Positions 1 through 7,123 of a stretch of 64,000 nucleotides of DNA are shown piece after piece (the first letter of the stretch is position 1; each line of letters opens with the position of its first letter). Where the stretch lies: NCBI RefSeq assembly GCF_014698015.1, contig NZ_JACXBS010000001.1:62001-126000 (forward strand), given 5' to 3'. The DNA is from Kocuria sp. cx-455. GTDB taxonomy: Bacteria; Actinomycetota; Actinomycetes; Actinomycetales; Micrococcaceae. Below the pieces are notes generated by a model. The model was not told where the DNA came from, searched no databases, and was given only the letters and a program-made list of their open reading frames with translations. The translations under genes were made by a program, and so were the position numbers.

Positions 1-257
1 AGACCCGCCTTGCGCATCCCGATGGTTCCGAAGTCCCGACCGATCTCCCAGTGCGCGTCCGCCCAGTTCTTAATGACCGCGAGGGTCTGCTCCGGGGTGG
101 CGTTGGTGGTGAAATCCAGGTCCAGGGCGTCCCGGTTCAGGAAGAGATCACGCACGGGCCCGCCCACCAGGGACAACTCGTATCCGGCGTCGGCAAAGAG
201 CCGCCCCAGTTCGAAGGAAACGGGGTGGAGAGAGGAGGTATCGAACAGCTGCGTCAT
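1..257 (-). CDS. cca: CCA tRNA nucleotidyltransferase, N-terminal part (runs off left edge)
   Basis: Adds or repairs the 3' CCA end of tRNAs. Only the first 85 codons are present, read leftward from an ATG at 257. The product begins MTQLFDTSS and soon shows the nucleotidyltransferase signature: LVGGPVRDLFL followed by DLDFTTNATPEQ, in which the two Asp of the DxD pair are metal ligands, then the FGTIG motif. This matches class II poly(A)/CCA polymerases. No strong ribosome binding site precedes the ATG. It diverges from the Nudix gene, an arrangement also seen in other actinobacteria near murJ. Both tRNA genes in this window lack an encoded CCA, so this enzyme is needed for them. Confidence 0.9.
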   Translation of the reverse strand, partial: MTQLFDTSSLHPVSFELGRLFADAGYELSLVGGPVRDLFLNRDALDLDFTTNATPEQTLAVIKNWADAHWEIGRDFGTIGMRKAG

Positions 258-350
258 GATGGCCGTAATTGTCTCATTTCTTCCGCCCCTGCCTGGCCTG
301 CGGATTCCCGGGTCAGGGAGTGTTCGGGGAATGTGGCTAAGGTAGGAGTC

Positions 351-851
351 ATGGCTTTTCCCGTCCCTAGCGCACCCAAGAGGCGACCGAACCAACCGGT
401 CTCCGCGCTGCCCACGGTGGAAGAAGTCTCGGCCGGCGGCATTGTGGTGAACCTTCAGGAACCCACTCATCCGGTGGCCATCATTGCTCGCATCAATCGC
501 GGTGGCCGCCTGGAATGGTGCCTGCCCAAGGGCCACCCCGAAGGTAATGAGACCAATCAGGAAGCTGCTGTCCGTGAGATCGAGGAAGAAACCGGCATCA
601 TGGGCCGCGTCCTCTCCCCCCTGGGCAGTATCGACTACTGGTTCACGGTTTCCGGGCACCGAGTTCACAAGACCGTTCATCACTTCTTGTTGGAAGCCAC
701 CGGCGGTTTCCTGACCACGGAGAACGATCCCGACCACGAGGCCGTTGACGTCGCCTGGTCCGGGATCGACGATCTTGACCGCAAGCTGTCCTTCCCCAAC
801 GAGCGGCGCATTGCTGACATCGCTCGGGAGTACATCATTCATCAGTTGTAA
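351..851 (+). CDS. Nudix hydrolase
   Basis: A 166-residue member of the Nudix family, which hydrolyses nucleoside diphosphates linked to another moiety; the substrate cannot be read from sequence. The complete Nudix box is visible around residues 67-89: GHPEGNE, seven residues, then REIEEETGI, which supplies the metal-binding glutamates. The ATG at 351 is chosen because AGGAG lies just upstream and the protein then starts at the usual place. A longer in-frame reading from 51 would overlap cca on the opposite strand. It is followed 64 bases later by murJ. The same cca / Nudix / murJ order in other actinobacteria supports the call. Confidence 0.88.
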   Translation: MAFPVPSAPKRRPNQPVSALPTVEEVSAGGIVVNLQEPTHPVAIIARINRGGRLEWCLPKGHPEGNETNQEAAVREIEEETGIMGRVLSPLGSIDYWFTVSGHRVHKTVHHFLLEATGGFLTTENDPDHEAVDVAWSGIDDLDRKLSFPNERRIADIAREYIIHQL

Positions 852-915
852 TCGCGCCCGCGGATCGGTTCCGCGGTGCCTGCCGTTGCAATCCCCGTGC
901 AGGAAGGCCTGTTTC

Positions 916-2568
916 ATGGAGAGATCCGGCGCGCGTTCCAGCGCCATCATGGCGTCCGGAACCCTGGTCTCCCGGGTTCTCGGTTTCGCCAAGGCCTTGC
1001 TGATCACGGTGGCCATCGGCTCGCTGACCACCATGGCGGACGTCTTCGAACTCGCCAACAACCTGCCCAACCTGATCTACGTACTGATCGCCGGCGGCGT
1101 GTTCAATGCCGTGCTGGTTCCGCAGATCATCAAGGCCTCCAAGAACCCGGATGCGGGCGCGGACTACATTTCCCGACTGATCACCCTGGCCGTGCTCGCA
1201 CTGCTCGGTGTCACGGCGGTGGTGCTCGCGTGTGCGATCCCGATCATCCGCATCATGGGCCCCGGGTGGTCCGAGGGCCAGCTGGCCATGGCCATGACAT
1301 TCGCCCTGCTCACCTTCCCCCAAATTTTCTTCTACGGCCTCTACACCGTGGTGGGTCAGGTGCTCAACGCCAAGGGTGCCTTCGGTGCGTACATGTGGGC
1401 GCCGGTGTTGAACAACATCATTGCAATTGCCGGCCTGTTGGTGTTCATTTACCAGTTCGGTCCGTTCGCGCGCACACACCACACCCTGGAGAATTGGACC
1501 GCGGCCCAGACGTTCTGGCTCGTGGGAATGTCCACGGTGGGCGTGATCGCTCAGGCGCTCATTCTCTTCTGGCCGCTCAAGCGCCTGGGCCTGGGGCTGC
1601 GCCCCAAGTTCGGCTGGCGCGGCATTGGTCTGTCCACCGCCGCCAAGCTGGGCGGGTGGACACTGGCCACCGGCATCATTGCCAACCTCGCGTTCCTGGC
1701 CCTGACCCGTACCGCCGCGATCCCCACCGGCGCCCGTGACGTGGGCCCGCCCGGCGGGGTCCCGGAACAGATCGCCGGTGTCACCGCGCTCAACCAGGCC
1801 TCTCTGCTCTACTCACTGCCCCACGGGGTGATCGGCCTGTCCATCGCCACGGTCCTGTTCAACCGCATGGCCGCCGCCGCGGACGCCAAGGACCGCGACA
1901 GCCTGGTCTCCTCGTTGTCCTCCAGCATGCGCATCACGAGCGTGGCCACGGTCTTCTGCATGGTCGCGCTCATCGTGTACGCGGGCCCGCTCGGCATGAT
2001 GTTCTCCGGCGGCATCGCCCCGGCCGGCGCGGTGATCGGCCAGGTCATCACCGTCATCGCGATCGGCGCGCCGTTCATGTCCACCGCGTTCATGCTCGGG
2101 CGCGCCTTCTATGCGCAGGAGGACGCCCGCACGCCGTTCGTGGTCCAGCTGATCGTCTCGATCTTCACGGTTGTATCCGCGATCGGCATCGCCCGTGCCC
2201 TGCCGCCCGAATACATGGTCTTTGCCGTGGCCGGTTGCTACGCCGCGCAGAACATCCTGGCCACACTGCTCTATCACTTCGCGCTCAGGCGCCGCATCGG
2301 CGATTACGACGTCGCTCGCATCCTGGGTGCCCACGCGCGGATCCTGGCGGCCTCGCTGGTAGCGGGCGCGGGCGGCGTCGTCGCGTTGTGGCTCATGGGC
2401 GGTTACGACACCGCTGGATTCCCGTGGCAGAACCAGATCACCGCGTTGCTCTCCGTCCTGGTGGGCGGTGTGGCCATGGGCCTGGTGTATTTGCTGGCCA
2501 TGAAGCTCTTCCGGGTCGAGGAGTTCGGTTCGCTGATCGGCCCGTTGAAGGCCCGCTTGGGCCGGTAG
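916..2568 (+). CDS. murJ: Lipid II flippase MurJ (MviN family)
   Basis: Integral membrane protein of 550 residues that moves lipid II across the cytoplasmic membrane for peptidoglycan synthesis. The start MERSGARSS at 916 follows an AGGAAGG site. It is the start that places the family motif SGTLVSRVLGF near the N-terminus. The rest is a run of about 14 hydrophobic segments typical of the MOP superfamily. In Mycobacterium tuberculosis the MviN polypeptide continues into a cytosolic pseudokinase and an extracytoplasmic domain. Here the protein stops after the membrane part, and those domains are in the next gene, 66 bases downstream. Confidence 0.93.
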   Translation: MERSGARSSAIMASGTLVSRVLGFAKALLITVAIGSLTTMADVFELANNLPNLIYVLIAGGVFNAVLVPQIIKASKNPDAGADYISRLITLAVLALLGVTAVVLACAIPIIRIMGPGWSEGQLAMAMTFALLTFPQIFFYGLYTVVGQVLNAKGAFGAYMWAPVLNNIIAIAGLLVFIYQFGPFARTHHTLENWTAAQTFWLVGMSTVGVIAQALILFWPLKRLGLGLRPKFGWRGIGLSTAAKLGGWTLATGIIANLAFLALTRTAAIPTGARDVGPPGGVPEQIAGVTALNQASLLYSLPHGVIGLSIATVLFNRMAAAADAKDRDSLVSSLSSSMRITSVATVFCMVALIVYAGPLGMMFSGGIAPAGAVIGQVITVIAIGAPFMSTAFMLGRAFYAQEDARTPFVVQLIVSIFTVVSAIGIARALPPEYMVFAVAGCYAAQNILATLLYHFALRRRIGDYDVARILGAHARILAASLVAGAGGVVALWLMGGYDTAGFPWQNQITALLSVLVGGVAMGLVYLLAMKLFRVEEFGSLIGPLKARLGR

Positions 2569-2634
2569 ACTGCGCAACAGTTTGTCATCGCGCCCGCGAA
2601 CCGCTCCGGGCGCCGTAACTCGAGGGAGTTCGCT

Positions 2635-4203
2635 GTGTCCCAGCCCATTGCGCTCGGAACTGTCCTGGGTGGCCGCTACCAGGTCACCGCGTCCCTGCTG
2701 ACCAGCGCCGACGGCGATCACGTGTTGCAGGGCGAGGACCAGATCCTACGGCGCAGGGTGTCCATCCTGGTGCCCGGTGACCACCACGAGCAGCTCATGG
2801 TGTCCAACGCGCGTTCCCTGGCCTCGGGCTCGGGCAGCGACCGGTTCCAGATCCTGGACCTCGGACAGGCCCATGACACCACCTATCTGGTGACCTCCTA
2901 CGCTCCCGCCGCGGACCTGCTGGACACCCTGCTCGTGGCGGAGAACGAGTTGGAGGACGAGTCCCTCTCGGACGACATCTTTGGCGACTCCCGCTCCGCT
3001 CCGGCATCTCCGTACGTTTACGAAGAACCCGACCCCACGCAGCCCCACGAAGCGGTGCCCAGCGCGGGCGCCCCGTACGATGACGATGCCGACACGGACG
3101 AGGGCGCGGCGCCCGGGAACAAACCCGCCGTGACCCGGTGGAGCGACGACGAGTACGAGGCATACGAGAACGCCCCCGCCGCTCCCTCCGTGCGGAACAA
3201 ACTGGGTCGGGCCCGGAAAGTGGATCCCCAGTCCACCCGGTCGACACTCTTCGATCGCGCCGCCTCCGGTGGCAACGCGGCCGCGGTGGGGGCATCGGCC
3301 GCCGCTGCCGGGAAAATCGATCCCACCTACGACGGCGACAACCGCTATGAGAGCTTCGAGGCCACCGAGGGGAGCCCGGAACGTCTGGCCGGCTATCCGG
3401 TCGGCGAGCCCGAGACCCCGGCCCAGAGCCACTCGGGTGCCGGTGCCGCGGGCACGGCGGGAGCGGCGAGCGCAGTCGCCGGTGGTTCTGATGGCGGTTC
3501 CGGTACCGGTCATGGCTCCGATCCCTCCCACGATCCCGGGACACGACGCAAGAAGCGCAACGGTCCACTGCGGGCCCTGCTGTTACTCCTGCTGATCCTG
3601 GCCCTGCTGGCCGCCGTGGTCCTCGGCTTTCGCGCGCTGGGTTCGTTGACATCGCAGCCCGATGACGGCCGTGACCCCGCTCCGCAGGGTGGGCAAACGG
3701 CGTCGGCGCCCCAGGAAACCGATGCCGACGGCTCGGCGGCACCCACCGAACCCCGCGCGCAGGCCGTGACCCGCGTGACCTCGGATCCCAACTTCATGGC
3801 TGCCACGGACGCCACCCTGAGCCAGGCCATTGACGGCAACCCCGCCACATACTGGCTCAGCTACGGCTTCTCGAACGCCAACTTCGGCAATCTCACCGAC
3901 TACGTGGGACTGGCCGTGGAACTCGAGGAACCGGCGCCGGTGTCCGAGGTCACCATCGACCAGGCCGGCGGCACCGGCGGCAACTTCACCGTGTACGTCT
4001 CGGATTCCCCGTCCATGGACGGCGCGCAGCAGGTGGGCACGGGTTCGTTCACCGGTCCGCAAATCACTGTGCCGCTCAGCCAGGCGGCACAGGAGGGCGA
4101 GCACGAGTACGTGCTCATCATGTGGGAACAGCTGCCGCAGCTCACCAACCCCATTGGCGGGTACCAGTACGGTTTGCGGATCGGGGAAGTTGCCGTTCGG
4201 TAA
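2635..4203 (+). CDS. Pseudokinase N-lobe / single-TM / discoidin-like protein next to MurJ
   Basis: A 522-residue protein starting with GTG at 2635 after GAGGGAG. Residues 1-100 resemble the N-lobe of a Ser/Thr kinase (GGRYQV strand, RRRVSIL, then LDLG and YLVTSYAPAADLLD at the hinge), but no catalytic lobe follows: I see no HRD or DFG motif. Residues 100-305 are an acidic, Ala/Gly/Pro-rich, probably disordered linker. A basic RRKKR stretch precedes a transmembrane helix near 311-334. Residues 377-522 look like an F5/8 type C (discoidin-like) domain (AIDGNPATYW; YGLRIGEVAVR at the end). This is the domain set of the C-terminal half of mycobacterial MviN, so it is inferred to be a split-off regulator of MurJ. 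No enzymatic activity is expected. Confidence 0.75.
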   Translation: MSQPIALGTVLGGRYQVTASLLTSADGDHVLQGEDQILRRRVSILVPGDHHEQLMVSNARSLASGSGSDRFQILDLGQAHDTTYLVTSYAPAADLLDTLLVAENELEDESLSDDIFGDSRSAPASPYVYEEPDPTQPHEAVPSAGAPYDDDADTDEGAAPGNKPAVTRWSDDEYEAYENAPAAPSVRNKLGRARKVDPQSTRSTLFDRAASGGNAAAVGASAAAAGKIDPTYDGDNRYESFEATEGSPERLAGYPVGEPETPAQSHSGAGAAGTAGAASAVAGGSDGGSGTGHGSDPSHDPGTRRKKRNGPLRALLLLLLILALLAAVVLGFRALGSLTSQPDDGRDPAPQGGQTASAPQETDADGSAAPTEPRAQAVTRVTSDPNFMAATDATLSQAIDGNPATYWLSYGFSNANFGNLTDYVGLAVELEEPAPVSEVTIDQAGGTGGNFTVYVSDSPSMDGAQQVGTGSFTGPQITVPLSQAAQEGEHEYVLIMWEQLPQLTNPIGGYQYGLRIGEVAVR

Positions 4204-4209
4204 CGATCC

Positions 4210-4236
4210 GGAATATTCACGCCGTACCGGCACGTT
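4210..4236 (+). promoter_or_regulatory. SigR/SigH-type promoter upstream of trxB
   Basis: GGAAT at 4210-4214 and GTT at 4234-4236 are separated by 19 bases, matching the GGAAT-N18/19-GTT pattern of thiol-stress sigma factors SigR (Streptomyces) and SigH (mycobacteria). It lies 55 bases upstream of the trxB start. trxBA is a classical SigR target, which supports the assignment. Position and motif are seen; sigma factor use is inferred. Confidence 0.65.
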
Positions 4237-4291
4237 CTTCCAGTAGTTTCCCGCCGCGAACGCGGCCATCCCCAGAAAGGTTTTCAAACAC

Positions 4292-5317
4292 GTGAGCAAT
4301 GATCTCGGCCCCTCCTTCGCGAACGCCGTGAACTTGAACCTGACGCCCGTCCAGGCGCAGGAGACCGCCCCCGGAACCTCAGACGACGCCGTCCACGACG
4401 TGGTCATCGTCGGTTCCGGACCCGCCGGTTACACCGCCGCTATTTACGCCGCTCGAGCGGACCTCAAACCCATTGTGATTGCGGGCTCCGTCACCGCCGG
4501 TGGCGAACTCATGAACACCACGGACGTCGAGAACTACCCGGGTTTCATCGAGGGCATCATGGGGCCGGACTTGATGACCAACATGCAGCAGCAGGCCGAG
4601 CGCTTCGGTGCGGACATCCGCTTCGAGGACGTCACCTCCTTGGAGTTGGACGGCGAGATCAAAACCGTGACCGTGGAGGACGGCACCGTGCTCCGCACCC
4701 GCAGTGTGATCATGTCCACCGGTTCCGCCTACCGGAAGTTGGGCCTGCCCAATGAGGAGCGACTGTCCGGTCACGGTGTGTCGTGGTGCGCCACGTGTGA
4801 CGGGTTCTTCTTCAAGGAACAGAACATCGCCGTGGTGGGTGGCGGCGACTCCGCGATCGAGGAGGCAACCTTCCTGACCAAGTTCGCGTCCAAGGTGACG
4901 CTGATCCACCGTCGAGATTCGTTCCGCGCCTCGGAAATCATGCAGCAGCGAGCATTCGATGACCCCAAAATCGAAATCCTGTGGAACAAGCAGGTCACGG
5001 ACATCCATGGCGAGTCCAAGGTGGAGTCGCTGACCCTGGAGGACACCGTGACCGGGGAGACCTCGCAGCTGGACATCACCGGATTGTTCGTGGCCATCGG
5101 CTCCGATCCCCGCGTTGACCTGGTGAAGGATCAGCTGGAGCTCACGGTGGACGGCACCATTGCCGTGGACGGCCGTTCCTCCACAACCTCCATCCCCGGT
5201 GTGTTCGCCGCGGGTGACGTGCTCGACGCCACCTACCGCCAGGCCATCACCGCGGCAGGCTCGGGATGTGTTGCTGCCATTGATGTGGAGCACTATCTGG
5301 CGGCGCTGGACAGCTGA
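4292..5317 (+). CDS. trxB: Thioredoxin-disulfide reductase
   Basis: NADPH- and FAD-dependent flavoenzyme that reduces thioredoxin in the cytoplasm. Its 341 residues contain the FAD-binding GSGPAGYTAA (41-50), the redox motif CATCDGF with Cys166 and Cys169, the NADPH-binding GGGDSAIE (about 183-190) and a C-terminal FAD motif GVFAAGDV. The GTG at 4292 is preceded by AGAAAGG. This gives an N-terminal extension of about 33 residues before the usual VHDVVIVG beginning, so a later start cannot be fully excluded. trxA follows 90 bases downstream on the same strand. A GGAAT-N19-GTT promoter upstream predicts induction by disulfide stress. Confidence 0.96.
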   Translation: MSNDLGPSFANAVNLNLTPVQAQETAPGTSDDAVHDVVIVGSGPAGYTAAIYAARADLKPIVIAGSVTAGGELMNTTDVENYPGFIEGIMGPDLMTNMQQQAERFGADIRFEDVTSLELDGEIKTVTVEDGTVLRTRSVIMSTGSAYRKLGLPNEERLSGHGVSWCATCDGFFFKEQNIAVVGGGDSAIEEATFLTKFASKVTLIHRRDSFRASEIMQQRAFDDPKIEILWNKQVTDIHGESKVESLTLEDTVTGETSQLDITGLFVAIGSDPRVDLVKDQLELTVDGTIAVDGRSSTTSIPGVFAAGDVLDATYRQAITAAGSGCVAAIDVEHYLAALDS

Positions 5318-5407
5318 TCACAGGTGTCTGCGTCATAATCAATCTCAACCACTGGTGAGTACTCCGGCCCGTCCGGGTGTTCACCCGCTTGAAAGGAACA
5401 ATTCGAC

Positions 5408-5743
5408 ATGAGTGCAGCCAAAGACGTCACCGACGCCAACTTCCAGGCCGAGGTGCTGGAGAACTCCAAGCCGACCATCGTGGACTTCTGGGCCGAGTGG
5501 TGCGGACCCTGCCGGCAGTTGGGCCCGGTGTTGGACGCCATTGCCGCCGAGCACGCGGACAACATTGACGTTGTGAAGGTCAATGTTGACGACAACCCCG
5601 CCATTGCCTCCAAGTACGGCATCACCTCCATTCCGGCGGTGTACTTGTTTGCCAACGGTGAGGTGGCCAAAACCTCGATCGGTGCCAAGCCCAAGTCCGC
5701 CCTGGAAAAGGAATTTGCGGACTACCTGACCCCGTCGGCCTGA
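5408..5743 (+). CDS. trxA: Thioredoxin
   Basis: Small cytoplasmic dithiol reductant of 111 residues, the substrate of the upstream TrxB. The active site WCGPC is at residues 31-35, with the conserved DFWAEW before it and the cis-proline segment ITSIPAVYLF after it. The ATG at 5408 follows GAAAGGA. It is probably cotranscribed with trxB; no convincing terminator or separate GGAAT-type promoter is seen in the 90-base spacer. Confidence 0.96.
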   Translation: MSAAKDVTDANFQAEVLENSKPTIVDFWAEWCGPCRQLGPVLDAIAAEHADNIDVVKVNVDDNPAIASKYGITSIPAVYLFANGEVAKTSIGAKPKSALEKEFADYLTPSA

Positions 5744-5799
5744 GCGCACGGCACACCGCCAACGCGCTTCACGTTTCATAACCGTCAGGGGGAAGACCA

Positions 5800-7005
5800 G
5801 TGACATCCGAGCCACATGCGGCCAATCTTCGCTTGGGAGTGACCGACAGGCGCGTGGTGGGGCTCCGCGAACGTCTCATCCGCGCCGGCAAGGGCGCCAC
5901 TGGTCTGTCCCCGGACACCGTGAACGACCCGTCATACTTCGACGAGACGCTTGACGGCGCTCTGCGGATTTTCCAACAGAACAAGGGCTTAATCGTGGAC
6001 GGTGTGCTCGGCCCCGAAACCGAGACTGCGCTGACACAAGCTCAGTACACCCTGGGTGATCGCCCGCTGTATTACGACGCCGAGCACCCCCTGCGTGGCG
6101 AGGACGTAGAACTCATCCAAGCCAACCTGTCCCGGTTGGGTTTCTATTACGGTCATCTCAACGGCACGTTTTGCCGTAAGACCCACTACGCCGTGGTGGA
6201 GCTGCAGCAGAATCTGGGCCTGGAGCCCAACGGTGTGGTGGATCTTGACACAATTGCGGCGCTTGCCCGCATCAACAAGAACATCACGTCATCCAAGGCC
6301 TACTCACTGCGCGATTACCACCGTTTGGAACAGGCAACCAATGCCCTGAAGCAGCGTGTAGTGATCCTGTTGCCCTGGGCCGCTTCCGGGCAGGTCGTCT
6401 CCCCTACGGCACCCGATGAGTTCACCGCGGATCAGGAGCGTATTACCACCGACGTGGCCCTCCGCACGTATGAGCTGCTGAACAACGTGGGCGCGTCACC
6501 GGTGGTGCTCGGCAACGGCGACTACACAACCCGGTCCGGCGAGCCGGTGCGCATGGTGGAGTCCAAGGCAGCGGCCACCGAGGGACACCCCGATGCACTC
6601 GTACTGACGCTTCATTGTGACTGGAATGCCTCGGCTGCTGCCAATGGGGTGGCCACTTACTACTGGGGTAACCAGGACGGCGCTGAGACCTACTCTCCGA
6701 TAGGCGAGACCGCCGCGCGTTACATTCTCAAGGAACTGATCTCCCGTACCGGGGCACAGGATCTCGGCTGCCACGCGCGCCAATGGGAGCTCCTGCGCTA
6801 CTCGAACGCCCCCACCGTGTGGATCGACCTGGGGTACCTCTCTAGCGTGGCCGAACGAACACTTCTCGAGGATCCGGAACATCGGGAGCGCCTGGCGGAG
6901 TCCATTCTGTGCGCACTACAGCGCATGTATGTCCGGTCCGCCGATAACGTAGCGACCGGCACCATGAGCTTGTCGGACATCCAGGACTACTACAACACGA
7001 ACTGA
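5800..7005 (+). CDS. cwlM: CwlM-like amidase homologue with degenerate active site
   Basis: A 401-residue protein with two N-terminal peptidoglycan-binding type 1 repeats (about 15-80 and 95-160) and a C-terminal amidase_3 fold (about 185-385). It has no signal peptide or membrane segment, so it is predicted to be cytosolic. The zinc site is not intact. The usual GHGG at the start of the fold reads LPWAASG (191-197), and the late catalytic Glu position reads WIDLGYLS with Asp343. Only His272 in TLHCDWN looks retained. The start is GTG at 5800 after CAGGGGGA. Position after trxB-trxA and facing parB matches CwlM of M. tuberculosis, a PknB-phosphorylated activator of MurA. A regulatory, non-hydrolytic role is inferred. 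Confidence 0.8.
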   Translation: MTSEPHAANLRLGVTDRRVVGLRERLIRAGKGATGLSPDTVNDPSYFDETLDGALRIFQQNKGLIVDGVLGPETETALTQAQYTLGDRPLYYDAEHPLRGEDVELIQANLSRLGFYYGHLNGTFCRKTHYAVVELQQNLGLEPNGVVDLDTIAALARINKNITSSKAYSLRDYHRLEQATNALKQRVVILLPWAASGQVVSPTAPDEFTADQERITTDVALRTYELLNNVGASPVVLGNGDYTTRSGEPVRMVESKAAATEGHPDALVLTLHCDWNASAAANGVATYYWGNQDGAETYSPIGETAARYILKELISRTGAQDLGCHARQWELLRYSNAPTVWIDLGYLSSVAERTLLEDPEHRERLAESILCALQRMYVRSADNVATGTMSLSDIQDYYNTN

Positions 7006-7027
7006 CTCGGGCATCCGGAGATGAAGG

Positions 7028-7061
7028 TGGCCCCGATGTTTCACGTGAAACATCGGGGCCA
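7028..7061. terminator. Terminator-like 34-bp perfect palindrome containing parS
   Basis: The sequence from 7028 to 7061 is a perfect inverted repeat with 17-base arms (outer half TGGCCCCGA, inner half a parS half-site), followed on the plus strand by TCTTTT. It sits between the convergent ends of cwlM (7005) and parB (7124). It could form a strong hairpin in RNA of either strand while acting as a ParB site in DNA. Confidence 0.75.
7037..7052. other. parS site (perfect, TGTTTCACGTGAAACA)
   Basis: Exact match to the consensus parS palindrome bound by ParB. It is intergenic, at the 3' ends of cwlM and parB, and nested in the terminator-like palindrome. Confidence 0.93.
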
Positions 7062-7123
7062 TCTTTTGTAGCGGGGGGCCGATCTGCCGGGGTGATAGAT
7101 GATCCTAACGCTCCGGCTAGTGC

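Noticed and set aside
51-350. N-terminal extension of the Nudix gene from an ATG at 51
   Set aside because: The extra 100 codons overlap the conserved cca start on the other strand and lack Nudix-family similarity; AGGAG precedes the ATG at 351.
1813-2721. Minus-strand 302-codon frame opposite murJ
   Set aside because: Its composition (Arg/Asp/Gly/His-rich) is that of an antisense shadow; murJ on the plus strand explains the region.
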